The notes beneath the pieces are model-generated. The model was not told the DNA's origin. It did not search any database and worked only from the letters and a program-made list of their open reading frames with translations. A stretch of 64,000 nt of DNA from Malania oleifera (lineage: Eukaryota > Streptophyta > Magnoliopsida > Santalales > Ximeniaceae): NCBI RefSeq assembly GCF_029873635.1, contig NC_080428.1, positions 62,863,957-62,927,956 on the forward strand, read 5' to 3'. Positions 11,201 through 22,424 of this stretch are shown here, one piece after another (position 1 is the first letter of the stretch; every line of letters begins with the position of its first letter). The translations under genes and the position numbers were made by a program.

Positions 11201-11725
11201 TGGGTGCTTGGGGAATTTCTAGGGAAGAAGTCAAAACTGATAGAGAAGGGATCGAGACTGAAGCATTGCAAGCTACATTTAACAGAGCTGCTCTACGATT
11301 CGCACATCTATTATTCATCTTCAGAACATAAATATTCCCTATATTTCCCTAGAGATCAAACTTGAAGGGGATAAGAAAAACAGGGTTTCATGAAAAAAGC
11401 GAGAAATTCCTAACAACTCCATCCTCGTCCAAAACTTCCAAGAATTCAGAAACACCCCAATTTCAACTAACACGCACTCACCATCAAATCATAGACCAAA
11501 TTAAGCATATTGCACCAGGCAAGCATTAGAATACACCACATAATAAATTAAGCCAAAAATATTTCCAAAAAAGCACATCTAAACTCAACTACAAAACCCC
11601 AACCGAAAAAAAAGGAGCAAAGGAAGAAGGCTCACAGTTGACCTCCTCTGCTCAGCTGCAACAGCAAGCCCAAAAGCAACCAGATCAAGCACAAAAACTA
11701 CAATCAATAGCAGTGTTGAAGCCAT
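8296..11725 (-). CDS. DUF1218 family four-helix membrane protein, 182 aa, three exons
   Basis: Exons (minus strand): 11725-11636 (30 codons), 8846-8647 and 8554-8296, all with GT-AG introns; total 549 nt. The protein starts MASTLLLIVVFVLDLVAFGL, contains CVYDSDIATGLGVG (42-55) and ends GDTGVRMGTYG. Hydrophobic helices lie near 4-23, 52-72, 87-109 and 136-158. Between them is a Cys-rich turn (SRCLCCG, 71-77) and a conserved GSVRNAYHTKY (110-120). This is the whole domain of DUF1218, the plant family that includes MWL1/MWL2 (lignin-related) and VCC (vein patterning). The length and sequence most resemble the small 'fiber protein' members. It should sit in the endomembrane system or plasma membrane; biochemical role unknown. 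The first intron is long (2,789 bp). The reading frame is intact. Confidence 0.93.
9200..9760 (-). mobile_element. LTR-retrotransposon relic in intron 1 of the DUF1218 gene (fossil)
   Basis: On the minus strand the sequence GTGTTACAATTGGTATCAAG (about 9577-9596) joins a TGTTACA LTR end to a primer-site-like ATTGGTATCA. The LTR remnant would occupy about 9588-9760 and the untranslated internal leader about 9200-9580. No gag or pol was found, so this may be a short non-autonomous element or a truncated copy. The edges are uncertain. Confidence 0.4.
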
Positions 11726-11819
11726 GAACAAACCCTAAATCTCTCTCTAGGATAAGAAGAAGAGATCCGTTGCTCTCTTGCAGTGCAAAAAGGCAATGAA
11801 TTTCTACTATGGTAGAAGT

Positions 11820-11825
11820 CACGTG
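11820..11825. promoter_or_regulatory. G-box CACGTG upstream of the DUF1218 gene
   Basis: A palindromic CACGTG lies about 95 bases upstream of the DUF1218 start codon, in GTCACGTGCG. G-boxes are bound by plant bZIP and bHLH factors (light, abscisic acid). Whether it is used, and whether it lies in the leader or the promoter, is not shown. An AAACCCTAA (telo-box-like) lies at 11730-11738. Confidence 0.35.
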
Positions 11826-12405
11826 CGAGGAAGAGTGTAACAGAAGGAGGGTCTTTAATTTTCTCTGTGTCTTTAGGGTAATCACTATTAAATCCACGCC
11901 GTTTTGGCTTGAGGTTTCGCTTTCATTAATTAATAATTATCTCTTAACGGCCCATTGGGCCTGGCCCAAAGTTGGGAAAAAAAACCCTTTGATGTCATTA
12001 TTTTGGTGTAATTTTGATTTTTTTTCAATAATGACGTGGATATGCAGTAATTACTTATCTGTTATATAGTATTTGATCTAAATGGTAACCGCAAAATCAA
12101 GATTTATTTCTTAAAATAATTATTGATTAAATTTTTTTTTTTTAATTGATGATGCAAAATCTTTAAAAAATAATTAAAAAATCTTGATTTTCATTTAATA
12201 TATACATATATTCACTTGTGTTTGGGTCCTTTTAAAATTAAGGATATTATTTTAGTATCGTTATTTTATATTTTGTTCAAAATCCATAATAATAATAATA
12301 ATAATAAGATAAGGCCAGTGGGATCGCTTTCCAAATTCAATTGTGTGAATTTCCAAACTCTCCCGTGTTATTGAAAATTCTAAAAAGGATTTTTGAGTCG
12401 AATGA
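11826..12405. other. Promoter side of the DUF1218 gene, AT-rich spacer
   Basis: AT-rich sequence between the DUF1218 5' end and the left edge of the copia element, with an AAT microsatellite at 12287-12307. No gene was found. Confidence 0.6.
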
Positions 12406-12909
12406 TGTTGTGAATAAACTCGAAATTGCACAACGGAAATTAAACGCAACAATCAATGATGAAGAACCAAATATGGAACACACACACACACACACAGTAT
12501 ATCTAAAAGCAAGAACAACAATAATACAAAAGATTTGCGTGGTTCGGCAATGCCTACATCCACGAGAGCAATCGATAAAATTTCACTAAGTGTCAAAGAA
12601 CATATAATACAATCACTCTTACAAGGATCTTCCACTCTCAAAATATACCCAGAATGGTATATTTATAAACATTTTGAAGGCTCTCATCAAAACATTCAAC
12701 CAACTTAACGTTGACATTCAAATTTTGAAAATCTGCGCTGGGTTCCCGAGCCAGACAGTTGACTATTTTAATGAATTTTGGAGCAAACCATCGATTGATT
12801 CAGCCAAACAGTCGACTGTTTGTAGCTGCTCCTCAACACATGTAATTTTCAATTATATTTTCTTCCTTGTTTGCACTTCATCAAGTATATGAGTCACAAA
12901 CACACAACA
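12406..12909 (-). repeat. Left (3') LTR of the copia element
   Basis: On the minus strand it starts TGTTGTGTGTTTGTGACTC and ends TTCACAACA. It carries the perfect 16-bp palindrome AAACAGTCGACTGTTT at 12806-12821, a decayed CAGTTGACTATT near 12757, ATCGATTGAT near 12790, and a TATA-like TTTATAAATATACC downstream of them (about 12652-12670). A short CA microsatellite lies near 12480-12496. Confidence 0.88.
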
Positions 12910-13285
12910 ATCTCCACCTTGGTGAGTATACACCCCTTAGGAGAACCTGAAAACATATCTCGCTGCTCCATCTTGACCTTGGAATGTTAGGTTGAGTCTG
13001 TCTCCCTTCTAACACTTGGAGACATGAAGTAAGTTCAAGTAATACTTGAACTTTTTAGTAGTAACCAGTTTTGTCAAAATGTCCACTGCATTTTTAAATG
13101 CGTGAACCTTCTCCAATACAATCACCTGAAGTAATTAATTCTCGGATCCTATGGAATCTTATATCAATATGCTTAGTTCTGGCATGGTACACTTGATTCT
13201 TAGCCAAGTAGATAGCACTTTGACTGTCAAAACGTAGCACAACCCCACTTTATTGTATACCCAACTTTTTGACCAACCCGGTAAG

Positions 13286-13501
13286 TCATAAGGCTTCCTT
13301 TACAGTTTCGGCAACTGTCATATATTTAGATTCAGTTGTAGACAATGCCACCAAGGATTGTACCATGGACCTCCAACATATAGGTCCTCCCGCAAGGGTA
13401 AAGACATAACCCTTTGTAGACCTTCTGTCATCCATATCCCTTACATAATCTGCATCAACAAACCCCACAACTGATAGACTATCATGTTGCTTGCCGAACA
13501 T
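13286..13501 (-). pseudogene. copia RNase H remnant (fossil)
   Basis: The translation contains VGFVDADYVRDMDDRRSTKG and LVALSTTESKYM, signatures of copia RNase H (the usual forms are DADWAGD..RRSTSGY and VALSTTEAEY). Confidence 0.88.
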
Positions 13502-13800
13502 GATGTCGCAACTAGAAGTACCTCGTAAGTATTTGAAAATCTATTTGACGGCTTCTCAGTGTTGTTTACCCAAATTAAAGAGAAACTTACTCACCACACT
13601 CACTACATGTGCCAAGTCTGGTCTTGTACACACCATGGCATACATTCAGCTTCACATGGCGCTAGGATAGTGGACCTCTGACATGTCCTTGATATCATCA
13701 TTTGTACTTAGGCATTCAGTAGTAGAAAATTTAAAGTGACTCATTAGAGGTATACATTTTGGTTTAGCATCAGTCATGTTGAACCTTTCCAACACCTTCT

Positions 13801-14853
13801 CTACATAACCGCCCTAAGATAACCATAACCTCCTTGTAGTTTTGTTCGGCGAATCTCCATCCCAAGTATCTTATTGGCTAGACCAAGATCCTTCATGTCA
13901 AACTCTTTATGCAACAGATCCTTTAACTGATTTACCTCAGTTAAATCCTTCGCAGCTATTAACATGTCATCGACATACAATAATAAGAAAATAAGAGAAC
14001 CATCATCAAGCTTTTTTACATATACGTAGTAGTCATACTCACATCTTTTGTAACCGATGCTAATCATATAGAAATCAAATATTTTGTACTATTTCCTTGG
14101 AGACTATTTCAGCCCGTAAAGAGACTTCTTCAACTTGCAAACTAAGTGTTCTTGCCCTGGTTCACTAAATCCCTTCGACTGTGGTATATAAATATGTTCC
14201 TCCAAGTCACCTTAGAGGAATGTCGTCTTCAGATCCATTTGTTCCAAATGCATATCATAATAAGCTAATAACCCCAACACTACCTTGATGGAAGTGTGTC
14301 AGACCATAGATGAATCAATTTCATTATAATCTATTCCATTTTTCTGTGATTACTCCTTTGACACTAACCGTGACTTAAATTTCTCGCCTTTCTTTTCTAA
14401 AATTGCTTTCTTCTTCCTATATACCCATTTGCAACCTATCACCATCTTCCCATTTGGAAAATCCATGAACTCCCAACTTTGATTCTTATGCAACGATTCC
14501 ACTTCCTCAATCATAGCACCCATCCACTTACTTTTCTCCTGGTTGTGCAATGTCTTTTGAAAAGTAGTTGGATCATTGTATATGGTAATGAAAGCATAAG
14601 ATACTAACTCCTCAAACTCATACCTTGGCGGTGGTCTGATAGTGCGTCTGGATTTTCGTATAGGAATATTGTCGACTTGCTGGTTTCTCAAGCTATAACT
14701 CCTTGCAACTAGAGGACTAAGATCATTGTCATTGCCCTGAGTTTCTAACTCCACCTGCACAACATGTTCGTCTCTGCTCCAGTTTTCTAGCTCTCGTTTC
14801 TCTTCATCAAATTCTTGAGTATGCTTCATCATAACTTTCTCATCGAAAACCAT
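13801..14853 (-). pseudogene. copia reverse transcriptase remnant (fossil)
   Basis: One piece carries the active-site region LLLYVDDMLIAAKD and KEFDMKDLGLANKILGMEI; another piece carries the N-terminal part with ESLHKNQSWEF and GCKWVYRKK. These are hallmark copia reverse transcriptase blocks. The region is broken. Confidence 0.88.
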
Positions 14854-15189
14854 CCCTACTGATAATCACCTTGTTTGTCATTGGATCCCACAGCTTGAAC
14901 CCCTTCACACCCTTTTGATATCCTAAAACAATGCACTATCTAGACTTTGCGTCAAGCTTCGATCTCTCCTCATTAGACACGTGACCATAGGTTGGATAGC
15001 TGAATACCTTCACTTTGGAATAGTCTACTGCTTTTCCCATCCATACCTCATATGCCACTTTCCCTTCTAGTGATGCCCTTAGTGATTAGTTTACCAAGAA
15101 ACAAGTCTTACTAACTGCCTCTAACTAGAAATTCTTTGGTAGCCCTACATTAAGCCTTAGACATCGAGTTTTTTCAGCTAAAGTTTGGT

Positions 15190-15663
15190 TCATCCTTTTA
15201 GCCACACCATTTTGTTGAGATGTCCGGTGAATGGTGAAATGTCTCTTAATGCCCTGCTACTCACAAAACTCCATAAATCTAGAATCAGCATACTTGGTCC
15301 CATTATTTGACCTGAGGCATTTGATTCTCCTCCCCATCTAGTTTTCCACTTCAGCTTTCCATAACTTAAACTTGGCAAACGTATCAAACTTGTGCCGCAT
15401 GAATTATACCCAAAATTTTCATGATTAGTCATCAACAAAACTCACAAAGTAAACATGTCTTCCTCTTGATGCTACTCTAAACGCCCCTCAAAGATAAGTT
15501 TGTATATAATCAAGAATATCTTCCGTCTTGTGACTAGATGATTTGAATTTTGCCCTATTTTGTTTCCCAAGAACACAAAACTTGCAAAAATTCAGCTTAC
15601 ATGTTTTAATACCTTTCAAGAGTTTCCACTTGTGAAGGTCTTTCATACTATGTTCACTCATAT
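15190..15663 (-). pseudogene. copia integrase remnant (fossil)
   Basis: Fragments such as SFCKFCVLGKQNRAKF-like KLNFCKFCVLGKQNRAKFKS match the zinc-binding/linker region of copia integrase. Positionally it lies between protease and reverse transcriptase. A solo LTR (15664-17914) splits it from the rest. Confidence 0.75.
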
Positions 15664-15693
15664 TGTAACAAACAAGAGAAATGACACGTGGCC

Positions 15694-15879
15694 TCGTCGA
15701 CAAACACAGGGAGTTCATCGACGAGTCCATAAAGGGGCCTCATCGACGAAGCCACGCCTCGTCGATGAGAAAATACCGAGAGAGGTTTTTGGACAATCTG
15801 AAGTTCATCGACGAGGAAGGAAGTTCATCGATGAAATTTCTTAAGGACTCATCAACGAGATGACGTGTCTCGTTGACGA
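15694..15879 (+). repeat. Palindrome array upstream of the TATA box of S2
   Basis: Eight copies of TCGTCGACGA or its CpG-decayed forms (TCATCGACGA, TCGTCGATGA, TCATCAACGA, TCGTTGACGA), mostly 20 to 45 bp apart, ending only 10 bases before TATAAAAA. Three CpGs per 10 bp stand out in an AT-rich LTR. Confidence 0.85.
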
Positions 15880-15935
15880 ATCTGAGGCTATAAAAAGAAA
15901 AACCCAGATATTTTCATTAGAAAATCAACGCAGAA

Positions 15936-15937
<2 letters not shown>

Positions 15938-15999
<62 letters not shown>
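15938..15999. repeat. (CT)n microsatellite in the S2 leader
   Basis: About 31 CT units, starting about 40 bases after the TATA box of solo LTR S2, hence at the expected start of its transcript. Confidence 0.95.
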
Positions 16000-16000
<1 letters not shown>

Positions 16001-16790
16001 AAACGCACCCCTCCCCTTCTCTCTTCGATCCTGGCTCCATTTCTCGTCGGATTGAAGATCTGAGGTCACCACGATGCTCCTAGCAAAGTTCTCAGCAAGT
16101 CTGCTGGAGCTGATCGTGGGGAAAGTTGGTTTAAAATTCATCCCAAATCCAGGGTAAGGTGTTTTATTTAGAATTCTACTTTCCCTACAGTTATAAGAAG
16201 TGTTGTATATAGAATAATACTGATATTTTGTTCTGGGGGATATTGTTTTCAGGATGTTAAGTTAGGAATCCTACGGATATAGGGCCAGAATTTAGTAGGG
16301 GCTTTTTAGATTTAAGGTAAGGAAAATATGCTATGCTAGCAATTTTAATATGTATATAGAAGATTATGAATGTGTATTTACAAGTATGCAGATCAGATTA
16401 TTTTTCTAGAGAATTATGAATATTATTTTTATAACAGAATTATAGAAATTGAGCATGAGATTGTGTTTACTCAAATGTGTGGCATGAGTTTATTACAGTA
16501 CAATATATATATAGATTTTACAGTATTACAGATATTCAGATGTTTCACATTATTAGAAATGAATGAGACTTACAGTATTTCCCAGAAAAAAAAATATGAT
16601 TTCTAAACCATAACACTCAGACAGTTTATTCAAATAGATTATACAGCTATAGCATCAAGATGCTACAGTAGATTATTCAGAGATTACAAATATTATATAT
16701 AGAGTATACATATATTATACACAGAGTATACATATATTATATACAGATATTACAGATAGTACACACAAAAATCACAATTGATACAGACGG

Positions 16791-16793
<3 letters not shown>

Positions 16794-16821
<28 letters not shown>
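16794..16821. repeat. (TA)n microsatellite in S2
   Basis: About 14 TA units inside solo LTR S2; a second, longer TA run follows at 17406-17442. Confidence 0.9.
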
Positions 16822-17402
16822 TTCAGTCAGATATCTCAAATAATACAACTCAGAATTATAGTGTTATGGTTGTTTTTGAAATCATGTTAAAAGCAACAAG
16901 ATGATTATATATTTATGTATATATATAGTATTACACGATATCAAACCCCTATGGAAATTACAGACAGATATTTATACAGCAGAGCACGGTACCGTTGCTA
17001 GTTTCAGACACGTGCAACCACATGAATCAGATAATATGTGGATTCCGTCTAACCATGTTGGGAGAGATTTGCAGTCTCTCCAGCATACTGGGTTGAGGTA
17101 GCCAGTTAGACGATGACAGAGGTTTGAGATAGCCTGGAGTGATTGCAGTGGGTTAAGATCTACACAGATCGATACAAATTGGTGGATGATAGAGATTGAC
17201 TTACTTGGAGGGCCGACCAAAGTAAGTCCAGCCTAAGGGCCACACAACCTTATCATGAGGGGGATATATCATAATATACAGATCTCAGGGTATAACAGAA
17301 GTTCCTATGTACAGATATATCATGCAGCAGCAGTTTATACTATTATAATAGCAGTACCTTCAAATAGCAAACTCTGATACACAGTTATATTTTAAAGATT
17401 AC

Positions 17403-17405
<3 letters not shown>

Positions 17406-17442
<37 letters not shown>
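17406..17442. repeat. (TA)n microsatellite in S2
   Basis: About 18 TA units inside solo LTR S2. Confidence 0.9.
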
Positions 17443-17445
<3 letters not shown>

Positions 17446-17914
17446 TGTACAGTTTATCAGTTTTCTCATATTACAATATTATTTCAGTATTTTAAATATT
17501 TAACTCAACCGCCATACACTAGTAATAGCATATTTCCACTTACTGGGCATCGTCTCATCCCAGTAACTTATCATTTTTCAAGAGATCCAGCTAGGCGAGC
17601 AGATCAGGATCGTGAGTAGAGGTTGACTTGAGTTGCCCTTGTGGGAAGGGTAGGTACTTTTGAGATAACAGTGTTTGGGATAGCTTTCAGATTATAGTAA
17701 CGTCACTGGGTATTTTGTATTGTAAATAAATTTCAGAGCATTATAGTTTTCTAGTATTGTATATAGCAGTTCCCAGTTTTGTGTACCGCTGCTTAGTTAC
17801 GTATGACGGACAGAGTTTCTTCAGTGCTCTTTTGAGCCTGAGTTTTTTTCAGTACTATTTCAAACAGTTGATATTTATGAAAAAAAAATGTTGAATAAAT
17901 AGCAAGTCGTTACA

Positions 17915-18333
17915 CATATGCTCAAGCCGCATATGCCACAAAAAGGTTTCATCAAATTTAGAATCTACATCTGCAGCTCCACCTACAACAGTAGTTCCCT
18001 ACGGTATATAAATGTTTTCATCTAACTTTTACCCTTTCATCACTGTCAGATTACCTTTGCACACTTTCATAATCCCACTTTCAAACTTGTAATTGAATCC
18101 ATAACAATCCAAAGTGCAGAGTGAAATAAGACTCTTCCCTAGGTCTGGTATATGTCTTACATTGCTCAAGGTTCTTACAGTACAATCAAAAATTTTAATT
18201 CTAACACTTCCAATGCCAATGATTTTACAAAAGACATCATTGCCCATAAGAAGTGAACCTGAATTTACCAACCTATAAGTGTTGAACCACTCCTTATTTG
18301 GAGTCATATGGTAAGAACATGCCGAGTATAGGA
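17915..18333 (-). pseudogene. copia protease/integrase-junction remnant (fossil)
   Basis: The minus-strand translation contains HMTPNKEWFNTYR and LSNVRHIPDLGKSLISLCTL, the segment just after the copia protease active site and before the integrase zinc region. It lies between solo LTRs S2 and S3. Confidence 0.85.
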
Positions 18334-19931
18334 CGTACGTACCTGCTATTTAAATGGGGTTTTTTTTTATACTATGATATTTAAAATGCTCTGATATCAC
18401 ACTGAATTAAACTCATTCATCAACCTAAGCAGCGAGAAGTGGAAATCAAATAAACATAACCATATGTAATTATGTACAGTACGAGAGTGCTACATTGTTT
18501 CCCAAAATATACATATATGACTGTTTCCTCAGAATACCCTCGATTGACTAAAATTATACAAAAATACTCCCAAAAATACTCACTCTAATATCAGGGCAAT
18601 ACTGAGGCCCCTCTATCTGCGAGCCTAATCTACTCGCCTACCTGGATCACCTGAAAAATGTTAAAATAATTGGGATGAGCCAAAGCTCAGTAAGACAAAA
18701 TATGCTATTGCTAGTGTGTGGCAGATAAGTTACAATATTATATAAATATGTTTCTATAAAATCATGTATAACTAGATTTGTAAATACAATACAAGTAATA
18801 GAAACGACCACCATATCCATGTTACTTAACATATCAGTATTTTAGGGTACTATTTAAAATACTTCTAATGTACATAAGTATATTCTCTGTCTCTATAAAT
18901 ATGTATATACATAATAATAACTGAAAACTTCCCTGTGGATAATTGTGTGTCATGATTTAACCCCTTATGACAGGGTTGTGCGGCACGTAGGCAGGATCTA
19001 CCCTGGCTGGCCAACCACGAATAAATCACTATACTCCATAGTCTGATCAGCCCTCCTCTACCCATATCTAATAGGGAGCCTGTCCACTCGTGGGCTCTAT
19101 GCGATCGACCTTTATACCACGTATTATCTGAATAGGTGGTTACACTCTATATATTGTATGTAGCTACGGTACCATGCTCTGTAAACTGTATGGTCTAACA
19201 GGGTCTGATACTATATAATACATCTCTATATGTACAATTATCTGTTTTACCATAATTTTGTAATAACTGTATAAACCATGACGCTATAGAAAACTGTATC
19301 TATATCAACTTTGTTTCTGTAATTAACTGTAAATCGATATGTCATGGTACTATAAAATTGTATAATCATGGTATTTCTATAATTGCTGTAAAATATATTC
19401 ACTGTCTGCATATTCTGTAAAACATAACTCAGGAAAATACTGTAAAACATATTTCTGTACTATATCTATATTCTCAAGCCACACGGTAATTTTAAAACAT
19501 AATAATCATATTTAATAAATTGTATAAATCTCTACTGTAAACAACACTCTGGTGGAACATTTATAATATTATACTGAAAACATATTCAAATAACCTAGCA
19601 TAGCATATTTCCCTTACCTTACTCTTGCTAAAATCCCCTTACTATAACGGGTCCTACATCCCCAGGGTTCTCCACTCAACACCTTGAAAACCACATTTTC
19701 TAGAACAAAATATCAATATTTCTTGGCCTACATCAATTCCTACAACTGTCAAAAGGCCAAAAACTAAATAAAAGACCTTACCCTGGATTTGGGATGAATT
19801 CCAACTTCGTTCCACCGACGATCCGCTCCGGCAGACTTGCAGAGAACTCCGCCAAAGGCGTCGTGGTGGCCTCAAATTGTCGATCCGGTGAATGACGAGG
19901 CCGAAATCGAAGAAAGAAGGAGGAGGAGTCG

Positions 19932-19935
<4 letters not shown>

Positions 19936-20005
<70 letters not shown>

Positions 20006-20006
20006 G
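19936..20006. repeat. (GA)n microsatellite in S3
   Basis: About 35 GA units on the plus strand, i.e. CT on the LTR sense strand, just downstream of the TATA box of S3. In the sister copy S1 this spot has only a short GA stretch (about 1932-1942), so the tract is unstable. Confidence 0.95.
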
Positions 20007-20062
20007 GTTTCAGCTGAAATTTTTGTGTAAAAATTCGAGTTAAACACTATTTATACTGCGGC

Positions 20063-20304
20063 CTTCGTCGACGAACAACGTCATCTCGTCGACGAGTCCT
20101 TCAGTAATTTCGTCGACAAACCTTACTTTCTCGTCGACGAATTTCAGATGGCCTAAAACCCCTCTCGGTATTTTCTTGTCAATGAAGCTCGCCCTCGTCG
20201 ACGAGGTCCTGTTGTACCCTAGTCAACAAATCCCCTGTATTCGTCGACGAGGCCCTGATAAATTTATTGGGGTATTTTTCCAAAGTATGATGTTGTCGAC
20301 GAAC
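20063..20304 (-). repeat. Palindrome array upstream of the TATA box of S3
   Basis: About nine copies of TCGTCGACGA or near forms. Most are less decayed than in S1: TTCGTCGACGAAC, CTCGTCGACGAGT, TTCGTCGACAAAC and CTCGTCGACGAAT occur in the first 90 bases. Confidence 0.85.
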
Positions 20305-20382
20305 GCTTTGCCTCCTTCTATTACTATTTCCATTTCTCTCCCTCTTTATTATTCAAATACCATTATTCTTTGGGTCGTCACA

Positions 20383-20497
20383 TAGGATCCATGAGTCTGT
20401 GAGGCGATCCAACCCCGATGAAACTGAAAATAAATCATCATCACTGCAAACTAAATTTTCTTCTTGAACTACATTTGCTGATTTTGAAGTCCCTTCA
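20383..20497 (-). pseudogene. copia internal remnant between S3 and G1 (fossil)
   Basis: A 115-bp piece of the copia internal region between two insertions. It belongs between the gag zinc knuckle (29040-29253) and the protease region (17915-18333). Nothing more can be read from it. Confidence 0.7.
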
Positions 20498-22158
20498 TGT
20501 AAGAACCCGACCCGTGAGATATGGAATAAATAAATAAGAAAAGGGTAAAATAGTAAATTGAGCAGGCTTCGTCGACGAGGCCACCGCGACATCAACGAAC
20601 TTCCTTCGTTGACTCGTCGACGAAGACGCCGCCTCGTCAACGAGGTTGGCCGAGTCAAAGGCTCTATAAATATCTTTTTCTTTGCTTCATGGCTAAGATA
20701 TCAAAATGCTCTCTCTCTCTTTCTAAGAACTCGAAGCTCCACTCTCTCACTCTCTCTAGAATCGAATATTCGAAGTTACTGTGAGGATTAGGGAAGGAAT
20801 CTCTACGTGTTCTGTGGAACGGATCTTCGTTTTGGGGTTTTCGAGTTTTGACCCAAAAATCGAGGTAAGGCTCGATTTTTATTTCTGTTTCGATAGATCT
20901 ATAGAGAATGGAATTGTAAGTATGTATTGTACTATAATTTATAGGTTTTGGGAACTCGGTTCGCTGTTTAGGAGTCATAAAGTTCAGGTTTGGATTTTTG
21001 GGGAAAGGTAAGGGGATTCTATTTATATCGGTTATTTTTGAAATCGAATTCTGTAGAACTGTGGTGCACGATCTTGTGTGTGTTTTGGCTACTTATTTGA
21101 GGGAATCTAACATGTAAAATTTTAGGATTTTCATGTGACAATTTTGGGAAAAAGGGGGCATAGGGTTGCATCTCTGGTTTCGTTAGAAAATCGTCGATAT
21201 ATTGTGTTATATATTGTGTTATGGAGATGGTCGTGCTTTGACTTGTTTTAAACTGTATCTTGAAAATCATGATTGTTGAGATTATTAAATGAGTGTGGAA
21301 TGAACTGTTATATGAATATGCATTGAGTTGTGATTTGCTAAAATGAGATATAGGAACGTGAGTTCCGAATTGTTCCAGGTTGTGAAAGAGTGTCTGGCTC
21401 TATATCCAAGGGTATGAAATACCACCTACTAGTGGCAAGAGTGTCCGGCTCTATATTTGAGGGCGTGAAATATCACCTTTTATCGGCTGATCACCGAAGG
21501 GTGTGGATCCACCAGTCGTACCGATATGATGCCATGGGAGTCTGGGGCTATGCCATGTGTCAGGAATGCCGTGCAATGCAGGCCAGCTTCATGCCAAAGG
21601 GTATGACAACACCGGGTTACTTGATCATGTGTGTGTTGAAAACTATACCAGAACTATTTTGTGAAAATACTGGAAAGGAACTTTGTATATTTTATGTCAT
21701 GATAACACTCATATGCCACACATCGATATGACCTAATTTTGCCTTACTGAGATGTGTCTTACCCCTATCGTACGTACATGTTTTCAAGTCCTTTGAGTAA
21801 CCGAAACTAGTGTCCTAGTGTTGGAAGCGTGGTGGTCGGTTTACTACATAGAGTACTAGAGTAAGTACTTTGACTGTAACAGGGTTGTCGTTTCGGGTAA
21901 TGCGGGCACCCTGGGTTATGTTTTGCATTATGGAGTTTAGACTCTGTTTGTATAGACTTTGGTATGGTACTGTGTATGTTTAGAATGAACTTTTTCGCTA
22001 CGTATATGTCATGTATGTGAATGTGTATAGGGTGTACAGGAACCCCACGGGATCGGACCCTCATTCATTATAGTATCATTTGTGTTTTGTATAACACAAG
22101 GATAGGTTAGGTTACTACATCAAACCCTTGGGCCCATTTTCGGATTCGGGGCGTAACA
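20498..22158 (+). repeat. 5' LTR of G1
   Basis: A 1,661-bp LTR starting TGTAAGAACCC and ending GGGGCGTAACA. U3 holds four TCGTCGACGA-type palindromes (about 20570-20645). TATAAATA is at 20665-20672. A tandem pair of about 51-bp units (GAGTGTCTGGCTCTATATCC type) lies at about 21387-21490. It is shorter than the 3' LTR mainly in the palindrome segment. Confidence 0.92.
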
Positions 22159-22424
22159 GCTTGGTATCAGAGCTAACTAGGTTGCTAGGTCTTGTAGACT
22201 TGGTTAGGCGTAGCTATATGTACATACCAGAGTATAAGATGTAGGAAATGGGTAGAATAGGCCAAGGGTTGTTTTGTTGCTAGACAGGGACTCGTTGGCG
22301 GTGTTCTGTGTTTTTCCTGAGATGACGATTTCAATAAAATCACGGCAATCCATTGATGGTTTCATGTCGGTGTGATAGGATAGACCTGGACCCGTGAGAG
22401 TAATAGTTGACATGATTAGTTCTA

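Larger units (their letters stand above)
15664..17914 (+). mobile_element. Solo LTR S2, Ty3/gypsy type, inside the copia element
   Basis: A 2,251-bp solo LTR from TGTAACAAACAAG to AGTCGTTACA with the perfect 5-bp target duplication CATAT (15659-15663 and 17915-17919). The copia frame context resumes on both sides. It has eight TCGTCGACGA-type palindromes (15694-15879), a TATA box TATAAAAA at 15889-15896, a CT microsatellite leader, TA microsatellites, and the two blocks shared by all the gypsy LTRs here (about 17237-17262 and 17515-17570). Confidence 0.92.
18334..20382 (-). mobile_element. Solo LTR S3, Ty3/gypsy type, antisense, inside the copia element
   Basis: A 2,049-bp solo LTR flanked by the perfect 5-bp target duplication TAGGA (18329-18333 and 20383-20387). 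On the minus strand it starts TGTGACGACCC and ends GGTACGTACG. It matches S1 (328-2359) along its whole length and lies in the same orientation. It has a palindrome array (about 20063-20304 plus strand), a TATAAATAG box on the minus strand near 20050, and the conserved block at 18961-18990. Confidence 0.9.

Noticed and set aside
19837-20043. Frames rich in RERERERE or SLSLSLSL (here and at 15860-16063, 27431-27861)
   Set aside because: They are translations of GA/CT microsatellites, open in all frames, and lie inside LTRs.
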